Origin: Methanolobus sp. WCC4
Lineage (GTDB): Archaea > Halobacteriota > Methanosarcinia > Methanosarcinales > Methanosarcinaceae
Length of the DNA: 64,000 nt
NCBI RefSeq assembly: GCF_038022665.1
Contig: NZ_CP150629.1
Span: 2,586,480 to 2,650,479, forward strand
Direction of reading: 5' to 3'
In this document: piece by piece, positions 1 through 9,578 of the stretch
How positions within the stretch are numbered: the first letter of the stretch is position 1
Layout: the number at the start of each line of letters is the position of its first letter
Notes under the pieces: model-generated
Seen by the model: the letters and a program-made list of their open reading frames with translations, nothing else
Database searches by the model: none
What the model was told of the DNA's origin: nothing
Translations under genes and position numbers: made by a program

Positions 1-689
1 TCACAAGAGAATCCGACAGCGTGCTCTATACAAGAGCAGGACCTGAGATAGGAGTTGCTGCAACGAAGACCTTTACAGCACAACTAATGGTACTTTATAT
101 GCTTGCCATCAACCTCGGGAGAGCACGTGGGGTTATCAGTGCCAACGAGGCAAAGGACCTCATAGTAGCGATCAAGCGTCTCCCCGGACAGATACAGAAA
201 GTACTCGGCAGGAAGGATGAGATCAATGAATGTGCGGTCCAGTTCGCAGATAAGAGAGACTATTTCTTCATAGGAAGATACCTCAACTTCCCTGTGGCAC
301 TTGAAGGTGCGCTCAAACTGAAGGAGATATCATACATCCATGCCGAAGGATACGCAGCAGGCGAACTGAAACACGGTCCCCTGGCACTTATCACAGATGA
401 GACACCGGTGGTTGCGATAGCAACGAAGGGACATACATATGAGAAGATACTGAGCAACATCAAGGAAGTGAAGGCTCGTAACGCCACAGTGATCGCAGTT
501 GCCGATGATGACGACACTGAGATCGAGAAGTATGTGGATGTGGTCCTTCGTGTACCATCAACCCATGAACTACTGGCACCAGTACTATCTTCGGTTGCAT
601 TGCAGTTGCTTTCATATTATACTGCACTTGCAAAGGGTTGTTCCATCGATAAACCGAGGAATCTTGCAAAGAGTGTGACCGTTGAATGA
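1..689 (+). CDS. glmS: Glutamine-fructose-6-phosphate aminotransferase, C-terminal part
   Basis: This is the 3-prime end of glmS; the frame is open to the left edge, so the glutaminase domain lies outside the window. The visible part holds sugar-isomerase (SIS) domain sequence with the [16 protein letters not shown] motif near residue 12, typical of the fructose-6-phosphate binding half, and ends in the conserved [12 protein letters not shown] tail. The enzyme makes glucosamine-6-phosphate from fructose-6-phosphate and glutamine in the cytoplasm. glmM and glmU follow at once, so the first steps to UDP-GlcNAc are encoded together. It stops with TGA 40 bases before glmM. Confidence 0.96.
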   Translation, partial: TRESDSVLYTRAGPEIGVAATKTFTAQLMVLYMLAINLGRARGVISANEAKDLIVAIKRLPGQIQKVLGRKDEINECAVQFADKRDYFFIGRYLNFPVALEGALKLKEISYIHAEGYAAGELKHGPLALITDETPVVAIATKGHTYEKILSNIKEVKARNATVIAVADDDDTEIEKYVDVVLRVPSTHELLAPVLSSVALQLLSYYTALAKGCSIDKPRNLAKSVTVE

Positions 690-729
690 TCATCTTATTT
701 TTATTTTCATTTTAAAGAGAGGATATGGA

Positions 730-2031
730 ATGAAGTTATTTGGTTCTTCAGGCATCCGGGGACTTGCAAATGTGGAAGTCACCGTGGACCTGGCACTGAA
801 AGTTGGAATGGCTCTTGGCAGGTCAAAAAAGAATGCTGTCATCGGAAGGGACCCCCGTGTCGCCGGGGAGATGATAGAACTTGCACTAATCTCAGGATTG
901 ATGTCTTCGGGTTGTAATGTTACCCGTGTTGGTCTTGTCACCACACCCACACTCGCATACGCAGCACGCAACTTTGACTGCGGAGTGATGATAACAGCGT
1001 CTCACAACCCTGCAACAGATGTAGGGATCAAACTCTGGAACCCTGATGGGATGGCATTCGACTCCGCCCAGCAGGAAGAGATAGAGAACATCATAGAGAA
1101 AGAGGACTTCATCCATGTTCCCTGGAACATGGTCGGTAAGATATCCACATATGAGAATGCAGTCAGAGATCATATCGATATGATACGCAGCCACTCCACC
1201 GGTGCACCGATCCGTGTTGTCGTGGACTGTGGAGGAGGAGCAGGTGGAACCATAACACCTTTCCTTTTACGTGAGATGGGATGTGAGGTCATTACACTCA
1301 ACTCCCAGCTTGACGGACACTTCCCGGCACGTAATCCCGAACCAAAAGAGGATAATCTCTGGATGCTGATAAAGGCGGTGAAGGAATTCGATGCGGCCCT
1401 TGGTATCGCCCATGATGGTGATGCGGACAGGATGATGGCCGTTGATGAGAACGGAGGATTCCTTTCAGGTGATGAGATGCTTGCCATCTTTGCACGCTAT
1501 GAATGTAAAGGAGATCCAAAGGTCGTTGTTCCTGTTGATACATCAATGATAGTCGATGATGCACTTCCGGGTTCCACTGTAATTCACACAAGAGTCGGCG
1601 ATGTATATGTTGCCGAGGAAATGAAGGAACAGAAAGCAGATTTCGGAGGGGAGCCCTCAGGAAGCTGGATCTTCCCGAGGATATCCTATTGTCCCGACGG
1701 TATCTATGCAGCTGCCCTGCTGGTTGATATCGTGAAGGACAGGAAGCTCTCGGAACTAAGGGATGAACTGCCGAAATATCCGACACTCAGAAGCACAGTA
1801 GCATGTGACAATTCCAAGAAGGAAGCTGTTATGGAAGCTGTCAGCTCGGGATTGAAGAACATGGGTGAAGTTTCCGATATTGACGGCATCAGGGTAGATA
1901 TGGAAGACGGCTGGGTACTTGTCAGGCCATCTGGAACCGAGGCGAAGATAAGGGTCACAGCTGAAGCCCGTAAGGATGTTGAAGAACTCCATGCAAAGGT
2001 AGAGGATATGGTAAAGGAGTGTCTAAAATGA
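730..2031 (+). CDS. glmM: Phosphoglucosamine mutase
   Basis: The 433-residue protein is an alpha-D-phosphohexomutase that should convert glucosamine-6-phosphate to glucosamine-1-phosphate. It starts with [11 protein letters not shown], has the phosphoserine loop [10 protein letters not shown] near residue 90, the metal-binding DGDADR loop near residue 230, the sugar-specificity loop GGEPSGSW near 310 and the C-terminal phosphate-binding [16 protein letters not shown] chose the ATG at 730 because the family begins there; an in-frame extension to 682 has no conserved sequence. AGAGAGGATATGG supplies a ribosome site. Its TGA overlaps the glmU ATG (ATGA), which argues for translational coupling. 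Archaeal members can also act as phosphomannomutases, but the neighbours favour GlmM. Confidence 0.95.
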   Translation: MKLFGSSGIRGLANVEVTVDLALKVGMALGRSKKNAVIGRDPRVAGEMIELALISGLMSSGCNVTRVGLVTTPTLAYAARNFDCGVMITASHNPATDVGIKLWNPDGMAFDSAQQEEIENIIEKEDFIHVPWNMVGKISTYENAVRDHIDMIRSHSTGAPIRVVVDCGGGAGGTITPFLLREMGCEVITLNSQLDGHFPARNPEPKEDNLWMLIKAVKEFDAALGIAHDGDADRMMAVDENGGFLSGDEMLAIFARYECKGDPKVVVPVDTSMIVDDALPGSTVIHTRVGDVYVAEEMKEQKADFGGEPSGSWIFPRISYCPDGIYAAALLVDIVKDRKLSELRDELPKYPTLRSTVACDNSKKEAVMEAVSSGLKNMGEVSDIDGIRVDMEDGWVLVRPSGTEAKIRVTAEARKDVEELHAKVEDMVKECLK

Positions 2032-3236
2032 AAGTGGTCATACTTGCTGCCGGTGAAGGCACACGTATGAGGCCATTGACAGCTTCAAAACCGAAGGTGA
2101 TGCTTCCCATAGCTAACAAACCCATGATGGAGCACACCATCGATGCTGCCGTGAAGGCAGGGGTGAAGGACTTCCTTATCGTGACCGGGTATCGTGAGGA
2201 TGCCATAAAGGACCACTTCGGCGATGGCAGTGAGTTTGGTATCAATGTGGAGTATGTACGCCAGGAACAGCAACTTGGAACCGCGAATGCGATCGGATGC
2301 GCAAAGGGCTTTGTTGAAGGGCATTTTATTGTTCTCAACGGTGATATGCTTGTAAGCACCGAACACATCAGTCATCTTCTTTCAAGGACCGAGGATGCCA
2401 TCATCAGTGTCAAGGAAGTGGATGAACCGTCTCATTTCGGTGTCATTGAAACAGATGGCGAAAAGGTTACCCGGATAATCGAGAAACCGAAGAATCCACC
2501 AACAAACCTTGCAAATGCAGGGATATACCTGTTCGGTGATGTCATCTTCGATTATATCGACAGGACAGGGAAGTCACAGAGAGGTGAGTATGAGATCACA
2601 GATTCCCTCCAGATGATGATAGATGACGGACTTGCCGTTGGTTATGAACTCCTGACATCCGACTGGATAGATATAGGCAGACCATGGGATATGCTGGATG
2701 CGAACAAGGTACTGCTTGAGAATATCGATAATACCCTTGAGGGTATCATTGAACCCTATGCTACCCTGCATGGGACCGTAAAGGTTGGGAAGGACACTAT
2801 CATCAGGAATGGTGCCTACATAATGGGACCGGCCATTATCGGTGACAACTGTGACATTGGTCCGAACTGCTTCATCAGGGCATCAACTGCAATTGGAAAT
2901 GATGTCCGGATCGGCAATGCGGTCGAGATCAAGAACACGATAATCATGGATGGGACGAATGTGGGTCACCTGAGCTATGTTGGGGACAGCGTCATTGGCA
3001 CGAACTGTAATTTCGGTGCCGGAACAAAGATAGCGAACCTCCGTCACGATAACAAGAATGTTAAGTCGGTTGTCAAGGGCGAGATTGTTGATACCGGACG
3101 CAGGAAACTCGGAGTCATCATGGGTGATGACGTCCACACCGGCATCAATACAAGCATCAATATCGGCAGTGTTATGGAGCCTGGAAGTTCCACCATGCCG
3201 GGTGAGGTAGTGATGCACAGAAGAAAAACTAATTAA
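2028..3236 (+). CDS. glmU: Bifunctional sugar-1-phosphate nucleotidylyltransferase/acetyltransferase
   Basis: The 402-residue protein has an N-terminal nucleotidyltransferase domain with the signature [17 protein letters not shown] and a C-terminal left-handed beta-helix of hexapeptide repeats (roughly residues 250-390, for example the [18 protein letters not shown] run). This is the architecture of archaeal GlmU, which acetylates glucosamine-1-phosphate and couples it to UTP to give UDP-GlcNAc for glycans. The ATG at 2028 overlaps the glmM stop codon; an upstream in-frame start at 2019 would add three residues only. The context (glmS, glmM, glmU) fixes the pathway. It ends with TAA. Confidence 0.94.
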   Translation: MKVVILAAGEGTRMRPLTASKPKVMLPIANKPMMEHTIDAAVKAGVKDFLIVTGYREDAIKDHFGDGSEFGINVEYVRQEQQLGTANAIGCAKGFVEGHFIVLNGDMLVSTEHISHLLSRTEDAIISVKEVDEPSHFGVIETDGEKVTRIIEKPKNPPTNLANAGIYLFGDVIFDYIDRTGKSQRGEYEITDSLQMMIDDGLAVGYELLTSDWIDIGRPWDMLDANKVLLENIDNTLEGIIEPYATLHGTVKVGKDTIIRNGAYIMGPAIIGDNCDIGPNCFIRASTAIGNDVRIGNAVEIKNTIIMDGTNVGHLSYVGDSVIGTNCNFGAGTKIANLRHDNKNVKSVVKGEIVDTGRRKLGVIMGDDVHTGINTSINIGSVMEPGSSTMPGEVVMHRRKTN

Positions 3237-3268
3237 GACACATTGCATTCTGTACACCGGTGATCCGT

Positions 3269-4609
3269 ATGAACCTTAACATAGAGATGCAGAAACTCAA
3301 AGACCTGGCCAGAGAGGCAGCGGATGTTATTGAGAAATACGAACATGTCCGTGTAATCTCGCATAATGATGCAGATGGCCTGACCTCAGCAGGGATAATC
3401 TGCCAGGCACTCCTGAGACAGAACATCCGTTTTCATACGACGATCGTACCACGTCTTGACAGTTCGGTCGTGGAGATGATCAAAGAGACCACTGCAGACG
3501 ATGACCTTGTACTTTTCTGTGACATGGGCAGCGGTCAGTCAGACATCATTTCAGAACTCAAGCAGGATATAGTCGTGCTCGACCACCATGTTCCGGTTGG
3601 TGAGACACCTGCAAAGGTCCTTGTGAACCCGCACCTTGTAGGAATCGATGGTGCAATGCATATATCCGGGTCGGGAGTGACTTTTTTTGTGGCAATGGAA
3701 ATGGAACCTGCAAATGTGGACCTTGCTGGACTTGCCATTGCAGGTGCAGTTGGTGATAAACAGCTTTTCAGCACCCTGAACGGTCACATTCTGGAAGAAG
3801 CTGTTAATGCAGATGTCGTTTCAGTTAAGAAAGGACTGAAGATCGGTGATGGTGACATCGCTAAAGTGCTCGAATACACGCCTGAACCCTATCTTGATAT
3901 AACCGGGGACAGCGAGAAGATAAAGCAATTCCTGGATTTCCTCGGGCTTGAAGGAAATATCGAGGACCTTAACCCGGACCAGACAAAGGCCCTTACTTCG
4001 GCTGTTGCACTCAAACTTGCAAAGAATGCCAGTCCTGAAGCCGTTGATGCGGCAATTGGCGATGTATACATCCTGAACAACGAGATAGTATCCAACGTTT
4101 ACGACCTTGTAGCTATTCTGAACACCTGTGGCAAGACCGAGAAATATGGCATGGGAATGTCCATCTGCATGAAGGACAGGACACACCTAGAGGAAGCAAT
4201 TGATATGACCATTTCCCAGCAGATATCCATTGTCGAGAATATCAAAAAAGGAATGGATATGGTAAAACAGGGAAAGAGTATCGGTTACCTGATAGGCGAG
4301 GACCTGGAAGGCACAGGTCTGATAGCCAGCACCTTTGTCAGGTACGTTAACCCGGATATGCCATTCGTTGCAGTCAATCAGGTAGATGAACTTGTAAAGG
4401 TCTCTGCAAGAGGCACCCGTGCACTTGTAGAAGAAGGACTTGACCTCTCTTTTGCCCTTCGTGAGGCAGCAGCATTGGTTGGAGGACAGGGCGGAGGCCA
4501 CAATGTAGCATCAGGTGCATCGATCCCACCGGGAACCGCCGAAGAGTTCATTGCAAAGGTCGATGAGATAGTTGCAGAACAACTCTCAAAACAGGAGAAG
4601 AGTGAATGA
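3269..4609 (+). CDS. RecJ-like DHH-family exonuclease/phosphoesterase
   Basis: The 446-residue protein has an N-terminal DHH domain with HNDADGLTSAGI (motif I), DMGSG and the DHH motif in VVLDHHVPVGE, and a C-terminal DHHA1 domain ending in GGQGGGHNVASGASIP, which binds substrate. This is the archaeal RecJ-like family, which includes the GINS-associated nuclease of the replisome and single-strand-specific exonucleases. The sequence cannot tell which of these roles it has. I placed the start at ATG 3269 because GGTGATC sits just upstream; the GTG at 3260 would overlap that site. Its stop overlaps the pcc1 start (ATGA). RecJ-like genes next to pcc1 fit an archaeal informational cluster. Confidence 0.9.
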   Translation: MNLNIEMQKLKDLAREAADVIEKYEHVRVISHNDADGLTSAGIICQALLRQNIRFHTTIVPRLDSSVVEMIKETTADDDLVLFCDMGSGQSDIISELKQDIVVLDHHVPVGETPAKVLVNPHLVGIDGAMHISGSGVTFFVAMEMEPANVDLAGLAIAGAVGDKQLFSTLNGHILEEAVNADVVSVKKGLKIGDGDIAKVLEYTPEPYLDITGDSEKIKQFLDFLGLEGNIEDLNPDQTKALTSAVALKLAKNASPEAVDAAIGDVYILNNEIVSNVYDLVAILNTCGKTEKYGMGMSICMKDRTHLEEAIDMTISQQISIVENIKKGMDMVKQGKSIGYLIGEDLEGTGLIASTFVRYVNPDMPFVAVNQVDELVKVSARGTRALVEEGLDLSFALREAAALVGGQGGGHNVASGASIPPGTAEEFIAKVDEIVAEQLSKQEKSE

Positions 4610-4839
4610 AAATTGAGACCACCATCGAGTTCAAAGATGAAGGTGCCATGAAGGTGGCTAAGAGGATTGCAAACTCACTGGCCCCCGATAATCTTACAAA
4701 TATGCATACTGTGGTCTGCGAGGATAGTATGTGCATTCATATCTCAACTGAGAAGATAACGTCGCTCATCGCCACGGTGGACGACCTTCTGATGAATGCA
4801 AAACTGGCAGAAGAGATAGCTGAAGATTTGGAAGAGTAA
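4606..4839 (+). CDS. pcc1: KEOPS complex subunit Pcc1
   Basis: This 77-residue protein matches the Pcc1 family, the small dimerising subunit of KEOPS, which makes N6-threonylcarbamoyladenosine on tRNAs that read ANN codons. The visible pattern is a short beta-strand start (MKIETTIEFKDE), a helix with KVAKRIANSLAPDN and a C-terminal helix ending in AEEIAEDLEE, at the usual family length of 75-90 residues. It overlaps the RecJ-like gene by four bases and is last in the run from glmS. It stops with TAA before a 345-base spacer. Confidence 0.85.
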   Translation: MKIETTIEFKDEGAMKVAKRIANSLAPDNLTNMHTVVCEDSMCIHISTEKITSLIATVDDLLMNAKLAEEIAEDLEE

Positions 4840-5185
4840 GTTTTGATTGTTATTTTTGGCATTGTCACCCAAACATAGCTGCTTGTTATTTCTGGATTTC
4901 ACTAATAGCAAAACGGAATGTTTCAACATAATAAGACTCTTTACATACCACTTTGACTTTCTCTTTAGTCTTGTCAGAAAGTGCTTATATATGCTGTTAT
5001 CTCCTTCAACAGTATATGTTTCTGTCTTTGAACGAATACAAATAGTTCTGGGGAGAAACACCACTTACAAAACAATTGGAAGACTTTGCTGAGTTTTAGT
5101 TAATTGCATTTAGAACTACTGAAATAAGGACTTCATCATTGACATAAAGTTAAAATTATATATAATAAATTGGAATAAGATAACT
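4840..5185. other. AT-rich spacer with a TATA box near its right end
   Basis: No convincing gene is seen. An 81-codon open frame at 4847-5092 has no ribosome site, odd composition and no recognisable motif, and I leave it out. The right end holds ATTATATATAATAA at 5155-5168, about 25 bases before the ATG at 5186, which fits an archaeal TATA box for a nearly leaderless transcript. The drop in GC marks the left edge of the accessory island. Confidence 0.6.
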
Positions 5186-5590
5186 ATGGTGATTTCGGAT
5201 TTGTTACTCGATGCTGGAGCTACAATCATAAATATTGCAATTGCAATTTTTGCAATTACGGTATGGATTCTTCAAAAAAATATGTACATGCATGATAATT
5301 TGATATCCGTATTATGTGTACAGAAGTCAATAACCCATGATTACTTTTACTTGTTGAGAGCTTCTTTCGCATTGACTGATGAAGAAAAAGCAACACAGGT
5401 ATATAGTTCAACAAATCTCAAAAATGAAGAAATTGAAAAACTAAAAAAATATTTAAAGGAGAGGAAGAATTACCAATTTGTAGAGAAAATTACAATTGGC
5501 TCCTTTGCTATTGGATTAGGACTTACTTTAACATCACTAGCAATTAAACTGTTAATCTATGTATTACCATCAGTTACAACTAATTCTTGA
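5186..5590 (+). CDS. Hypothetical two-helix membrane protein
   Basis: I do not recognise this 134-residue protein. It has a hydrophobic segment at residues 5-30 (LLLDAGATIINIAIAIFAIT) and another near 105-128, with a charged helical middle rich in Glu and Lys (residues 70-98). That suggests a hairpin membrane protein with a cytoplasmic or external helical loop. The ATG at 5186 follows a TATA box by about 25 bases, so the transcript may be leaderless. It is AT-rich compared with the glm genes. Its last 34 bases overlap, tail to tail, the gene on the other strand ending at 5557. Confidence 0.6.
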   Translation: MVISDLLLDAGATIINIAIAIFAITVWILQKNMYMHDNLISVLCVQKSITHDYFYLLRASFALTDEEKATQVYSSTNLKNEEIEKLKKYLKERKNYQFVEKITIGSFAIGLGLTLTSLAIKLLIYVLPSVTTNS

Positions 5591-6003
5591 GATACATTGT
5601 ATGAGGAATAAAAGAAAGTAATTGAACACTGGATGAAAGCATCAAAAGATTCTGAATCTATACTCTTTTTTAAACATTCAAGATAATCAACATATTCACT
5701 CTTGTATTCCACTAGAATTTTTTCATTCACCACAGTGAATTCTTTTTTTGAACATGCTTTCCCAACTGTTTCAAATATTTGGAAGATGCCCCACGTAATA
5801 TAGCTACTAAATCTATTTTCTTCAGTATTTGTGAAATCTGCAAGTGTCCTTAATGACCTTCGAATTACCTCTGATTTCTTTGAAGATAAAATGTAAAAAG
5901 ATGACATATTAGACTCTTCATTTGCAAAATTAATTGAATCATCTATAGACTTCAATAAAGTACTTTTGAAATCTGCTGTAATCGAAATTGCTCCATTGAC
6001 CAT
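5557..6003 (-). CDS. Hypothetical protein, last gene of AT-rich trio
   Basis: This 148-residue protein is not recognised. It looks mostly alpha-helical, rich in Ser, Glu and aromatic residues, without a signal peptide or membrane segment. The ATG at 6003 is preceded by GAGGAGT at good spacing, so translation is likely real. It ends with TAG. It lies 26 bases downstream of the gene ending at 6030 and is probably cotranscribed with it. Codon use is AT-rich like its partners and unlike the flanking housekeeping genes, which suggests horizontal acquisition. The 3-prime end overlaps the convergent membrane-protein gene. Confidence 0.6.
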   Translation of the reverse strand: MVNGAISITADFKSTLLKSIDDSINFANEESNMSSFYILSSKKSEVIRRSLRTLADFTNTEENRFSSYITWGIFQIFETVGKACSKKEFTVVNEKILVEYKSEYVDYLECLKKSIDSESFDAFIQCSITFFYSSYNVSQELVVTDGNT

Positions 6004-6029
6004 ACTTTACTCCTCGTTTATTATATATT

Positions 6030-6608
6030 TTATACAATAGTATTATAATTTTCCATACAAGTGTGTGAAAAATCCTTAAAATCATTGCATTCAATAATAG
6101 AATAGCAATCCATATTCAAATTTGATTTCTGAACACCGTTTTCAATTAAATATAAGCTTTGATTTTTACAAGGCGAGTAATCATCTAATAATACCCTATT
6201 ATGCGATAATCCTTTTGTATGTACATCAATTATTGAATTAAAATCATCAATACTAGAAAAGCGATGAGAAATCAGTGATTTGTCCTTATCAACAACACAT
6301 CCACCAAACATGGGCTTTTTAGTATGAGAATCCTGAAATAAATCAGAATTTATTAAATATTTATTAATTATATTGGATAAGTGTAAACTATAAGTGTTAC
6401 GATATGCCGGAGCAATTGAGACTTTATCCCTTTCATAGCTATCTTCAAATTTAGAGAGGGTTTCTAATATAAAATTAGAAGTAATTGTTTCTTGATCAGA
6501 ATTCTCAAACTCACTATCAAGTAAATCTGAAAATTTTTTGAATTTATTATATGCCTTCTCAAACAACTTTTCAAGCTGTTCCTCATTAAACCTTGTTAAA
6601 TCAACCAT
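6030..6608 (-). CDS. Hypothetical protein, middle gene of AT-rich trio
   Basis: This 192-residue protein has no family that I recognise. Its N-terminal third is a charged helix region (FNEEQLEKLFEKAYNKFKKF, residues 7-26); the C-terminal half has several Cys and His residues (C101, C150, C168, C173, C184 by rough count), scattered rather than in paired CxxC knuckles. It starts 12 bases after the stop of the upstream gene ending at 6621 and is likely in the same operon. The ribosome site is weak (GTGGAAATTAT). Function unknown; the company of three unknown AT-rich genes is compatible with a defence or mobile cassette, but nothing in the sequence proves it. Confidence 0.58.
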   Translation of the reverse strand: MVDLTRFNEEQLEKLFEKAYNKFKKFSDLLDSEFENSDQETITSNFILETLSKFEDSYERDKVSIAPAYRNTYSLHLSNIINKYLINSDLFQDSHTKKPMFGGCVVDKDKSLISHRFSSIDDFNSIIDVHTKGLSHNRVLLDDYSPCKNQSLYLIENGVQKSNLNMDCYSIIECNDFKDFSHTCMENYNTIV

Positions 6609-6620
6609 ATAATTTCCACT

Positions 6621-7121
6621 TTAGAAACTGTCAGCAAGCAATGAAGTATTGCATGACTTATAGATGCTTTCTGATTCGTCCAGAATCATTTTTGCATGTA
6701 CTCCTCTTAAAGTTGTTCTTGCACTTAAATCTTTGTATTTTTCTTCCAAAAGTTTTTCTTCTAACAAATTTAACATGAGTTGGACAAATTCTAATTTTAA
6801 TATATGACATAAACTTTTTTTGTTAGTTACTGCTAAAATATTTGGGTCATTTTTTATATAGTTATAAAGTATTAGATTTTTTACCGCGACAAATGTAGTC
6901 ATTTCATAACGAATAGAAGAGTGCAGCATTTCCTTTATTGGTAAATAAGAAACTTTTCCATCTTTAGTACAACCCTCTATACAAAATATTCCTGCAGTAC
7001 ATAAATGCTCTGCAGTATCAAGAGATTCTGAAATAACAGTGTACCCATAGTCAGTTAATGATCTTGAAATAATGTCCATATGTTCAATTTTATTTCCATC
7101 ATAATTGAAATATACAACCAT
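6621..7121 (-). CDS. Hypothetical protein, first gene of AT-rich trio
   Basis: I do not recognise this 166-residue protein. It begins MVVYFNYDGNKIEHMD and has an alpha/beta look: a short strand start, a SRSLTDYGYTVISESLDTAEH segment and then helices. I chose ATG 7121 since GGAGTG lies about eight bases upstream; the longer frame from 7151 would start inside the promoter region. On the coding strand ATTATAAATTAA around 7155-7165 is a likely TATA box, about 35 bases before the start. The gene heads a three-gene, AT-rich transcription unit running to 5557. Confidence 0.57.
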   Translation of the reverse strand: MVVYFNYDGNKIEHMDIISRSLTDYGYTVISESLDTAEHLCTAGIFCIEGCTKDGKVSYLPIKEMLHSSIRYEMTTFVAVKNLILYNYIKNDPNILAVTNKKSLCHILKLEFVQLMLNLLEEKLLEEKYKDLSARTTLRGVHAKMILDESESIYKSCNTSLLADSF

Positions 7122-7151
7122 TAAGAGACACTCCAGATAGAATTTCTGCAT

Positions 7152-7735
7152 TTAATTTATAATCCTAATTGTACAAGTTTGTAGGAACATATCCGAATTA
7201 AGTTTACTAGTTCATAAATATTTTGATACCAAGAGAAACTAGCCTACAATCCATATTTTTCAATATAATTTAAATCTTTTTCCCTAATTACATAAAATGC
7301 ATGCGTTAATTGAATCTATGCTAATGTAACTATTAAAAGTTAAGAACCGATTATGGCACTTAAGTAGCAACAAGCATTATTGATTTGTTAAGTTTAGGTT
7401 CGATAAAACCTCGTAATCAACCCAATAGAGAAGAGTATTTGTCATTATCACTCAAAAATAGCTAGCTCATTGTTTCTGTATTCAAACATGACTAACTCCT
7501 AAAAAATGTCCAATTGAACGAAATCCTAATCCTTCAAGATAAAGTTTTAAAACTGGTCATTTAACAGATATAGAGCCAGCAGCTGATATCATCTCTACTG
7601 AATAATTTAAACTACATCATGAAATTTATAGCGTTGTCGACCATCTATTGTGGAGGGAACTCTTACATCTAGAGCAATTCATGTATAAATACATTCATAG
7701 CATACAACTATCGATACTAATGCTTTATTTCCTTT
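7152..7735. other. AT-rich gene-free stretch
   Basis: Apart from the trio promoter at its left end, I see no gene, RNA or repeat in this stretch of about 580 bases. All six frames are broken by frequent stops. The base composition is like the AT-rich island, so it may be decayed mobile DNA. The uracil-DNA glycosylase gene ends at its right border and marks the return to normal composition. Confidence 0.5.
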
Positions 7736-8305
7736 TTATTCCCAAAGATGCCTGTTATTATCAATCAGAGTATTCTGTTCCTCTATCCTTGAACGCTGAT
7801 AGATAAGGGCAGCCGGATGATATATCTTCAAAAGGGTGTATTTCCCATCAACAGGTCTTGGAACACCCCATTCCAGTTTCTCACCGTTGCAGAATGCTTT
7901 TTCTGCAGTGTTACCAAGAAGGATGACCACTTTAGGCTCAAGTAGCTCGATCTGCGCCTGAAGGAATGGTTTGCAGGCATTTATCTCACTTTTCAGAGGA
8001 TTACGGTTCTTTGGTGGACGGCATTTTATGGTATTTATAACAGCGTAGTCATCTCCCGAGAGACCCATATATTCTATCATGCCGTCGAGGTTCTTTCCGG
8101 CTCTGCCACAGAATGGTATCCCGGTCTCGTCCTCGTTCTTGCCGGGTGCCTCGCCTACGAAAACCACATCCGGGTCTTTAGAACCTTTACCTATCACTCG
8201 GTTGATGACCGTTTCATGAAGCTGACAGTCAGTGCAAGCCCTGATCTCTTTCTCGATACCTTCGAATCCCTGTTCCACAAGTTCACTAACTGACCGGACT
8301 GTCAT
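7736..8305 (-). CDS. Family 4 uracil-DNA glycosylase
   Basis: This 189-residue protein removes uracil from DNA in base-excision repair. It carries the family 4 hallmarks: the GEAPGKNEDETGIPFCGRAG segment that builds the uracil pocket, the HPAA motif near the C-terminus, and four cysteines for a [4Fe-4S] cluster (the early CTDC pair, C in NTIKCRPPKNRNP and a Cys in EINACKPFL). The ATG at 8305 is preceded by AAAGGTG at good spacing; a TTG at 8320 would add five residues and is less likely. It ends with TAA. The next gene upstream ends 40 bases away on the same strand. Confidence 0.92.
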   Translation of the reverse strand: MTVRSVSELVEQGFEGIEKEIRACTDCQLHETVINRVIGKGSKDPDVVFVGEAPGKNEDETGIPFCGRAGKNLDGMIEYMGLSGDDYAVINTIKCRPPKNRNPLKSEINACKPFLQAQIELLEPKVVILLGNTAEKAFCNGEKLEWGVPRPVDGKYTLLKIYHPAALIYQRSRIEEQNTLIDNNRHLWE

Positions 8306-8345
8306 ATTAACACCTTTCAAATAATCGTTTATTCGGTTCTATGAT

Positions 8346-9275
8346 TCAGGATCGTTCCTGTTCCTCTGCCTTCAATGCTTCCATGAGGTGAATTTGCTCT
8401 GTAATGAAAGTATTATAAGGTGCTTCGATGCCAAATTTGCCTGCTCTTTCAACTATGGCGCCATTGATGAAATCTATCTCTGTCTTCCTGCTGGATGCGA
8501 TGTCCTGGAACATCGATGAATGATGTTCTGCGGTATTGGGAAGCTGGAAGTCATGAAGGAAAGTGAGATATTCCCCTGCTGTTCTCCATGGGAGATTGAC
8601 GCCTTCTGCTTCAGTGACCATGAAAGCCTCTTTAACTATGTTCTCGATGATATTCCATGCGTGCTCGTTTTCCAGTTTTCCATAGGGGACACCTATGACA
8701 GCACCAAGGGGATTGAGAGCTGAGTTGTAGAGGACCTTGGACCAGACAGAACTCATGATGTTCACCGTTCCTGTTGCCTGGATACCTGCACTTTTTATCA
8801 GGTCCACAAGTCTGAGCACGCTGTCATCAAGTCCTGAAGGGAACCTTCCGAGATCCATGGGACCGGTCTCCACCGAGACATGTATCTGGGCATCACCTGT
8901 CCACACGAATCCTGTGATGATAGTACCACCGATCACCTTATCGGTGTATTCGGCTATTATTTCCTCGTTGCCGATACCGTTCTGCATGCTGATGACCTCT
9001 CTGCCTTTGATGATGTCAGAGAACTGTTCACATATCTCCCTGGTTGCGGTGGATTTAGAGGTGATGAAAATATAATCGTAATCATCTTCCGGTGCATCTT
9101 CAGAGCAACTGAAAGTAAAGGTGTCATCTCCCCAGATACCTGTCATCTTAAAACCGGTATCCTTTATCCTGTCGGCATGTCTCTTTCGGCAGACCGCATG
9201 TACATTACAGACGGAAGATAGTTTTGCAGCCAGCGTCAGGCCAACCGCTCCTGCACCTAATATCAGGACCTTCAT
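8346..9275 (-). CDS. Ketopantoate reductase-like (ApbA/PanE) protein
   Basis: This 309-residue protein has an N-terminal NADPH-binding Rossmann fold starting MKVLILGAGAVGLTLAAKL, then the family motif around ISMQNGIGNEE, and the C-terminal helical domain with SSVWSKVLYNSALNPLGAVIGV, where the Lys is catalytic in PanE. Ketopantoate reductase turns 2-dehydropantoate into pantoate for coenzyme A synthesis. The length is normal. AGAGGTGCTAT stands before ATG 9275. Family members with other substrates exist, so the exact substrate is inferred. It lies head to head with serS across a 300-base leader. Confidence 0.85.
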   Translation of the reverse strand: MKVLILGAGAVGLTLAAKLSSVCNVHAVCRKRHADRIKDTGFKMTGIWGDDTFTFSCSEDAPEDDYDYIFITSKSTATREICEQFSDIIKGREVISMQNGIGNEEIIAEYTDKVIGGTIITGFVWTGDAQIHVSVETGPMDLGRFPSGLDDSVLRLVDLIKSAGIQATGTVNIMSSVWSKVLYNSALNPLGAVIGVPYGKLENEHAWNIIENIVKEAFMVTEAEGVNLPWRTAGEYLTFLHDFQLPNTAEHHSSMFQDIASSRKTEIDFINGAIVERAGKFGIEAPYNTFITEQIHLMEALKAEEQERS

Positions 9276-9578
9276 ATAGCACCTCTATCGGCTTAGATGT
9301 CCTTTTTCATTAAAAGAATGACTATTGGGGAACATGCAATTAAGAGAAGCTCTTAATTAGCAAAAGATACATCATGCATACAAATAGCCATACATTGGTA
9401 AACAATTATCAGGTGAGATGTCGCAGGTGAGACATAGCAGCTAAGATATAGAGTGTAAGACATAGCTGCTTACCTATCACTTATCTATCACTATCATACA
9501 GAGGAATGGAGATCCATGGAAGCAAAGAAAAGAGATGAATGCTGTCCGGCAGACAAACCGGAAGGTGTCGGAAGTGTA

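Noticed and set aside
4847..5092. 81-codon + strand open frame after pcc1
   Set aside because: No ribosome site, unlikely composition with many aromatic and Cys residues, no motif; probably chance in AT-rich DNA.
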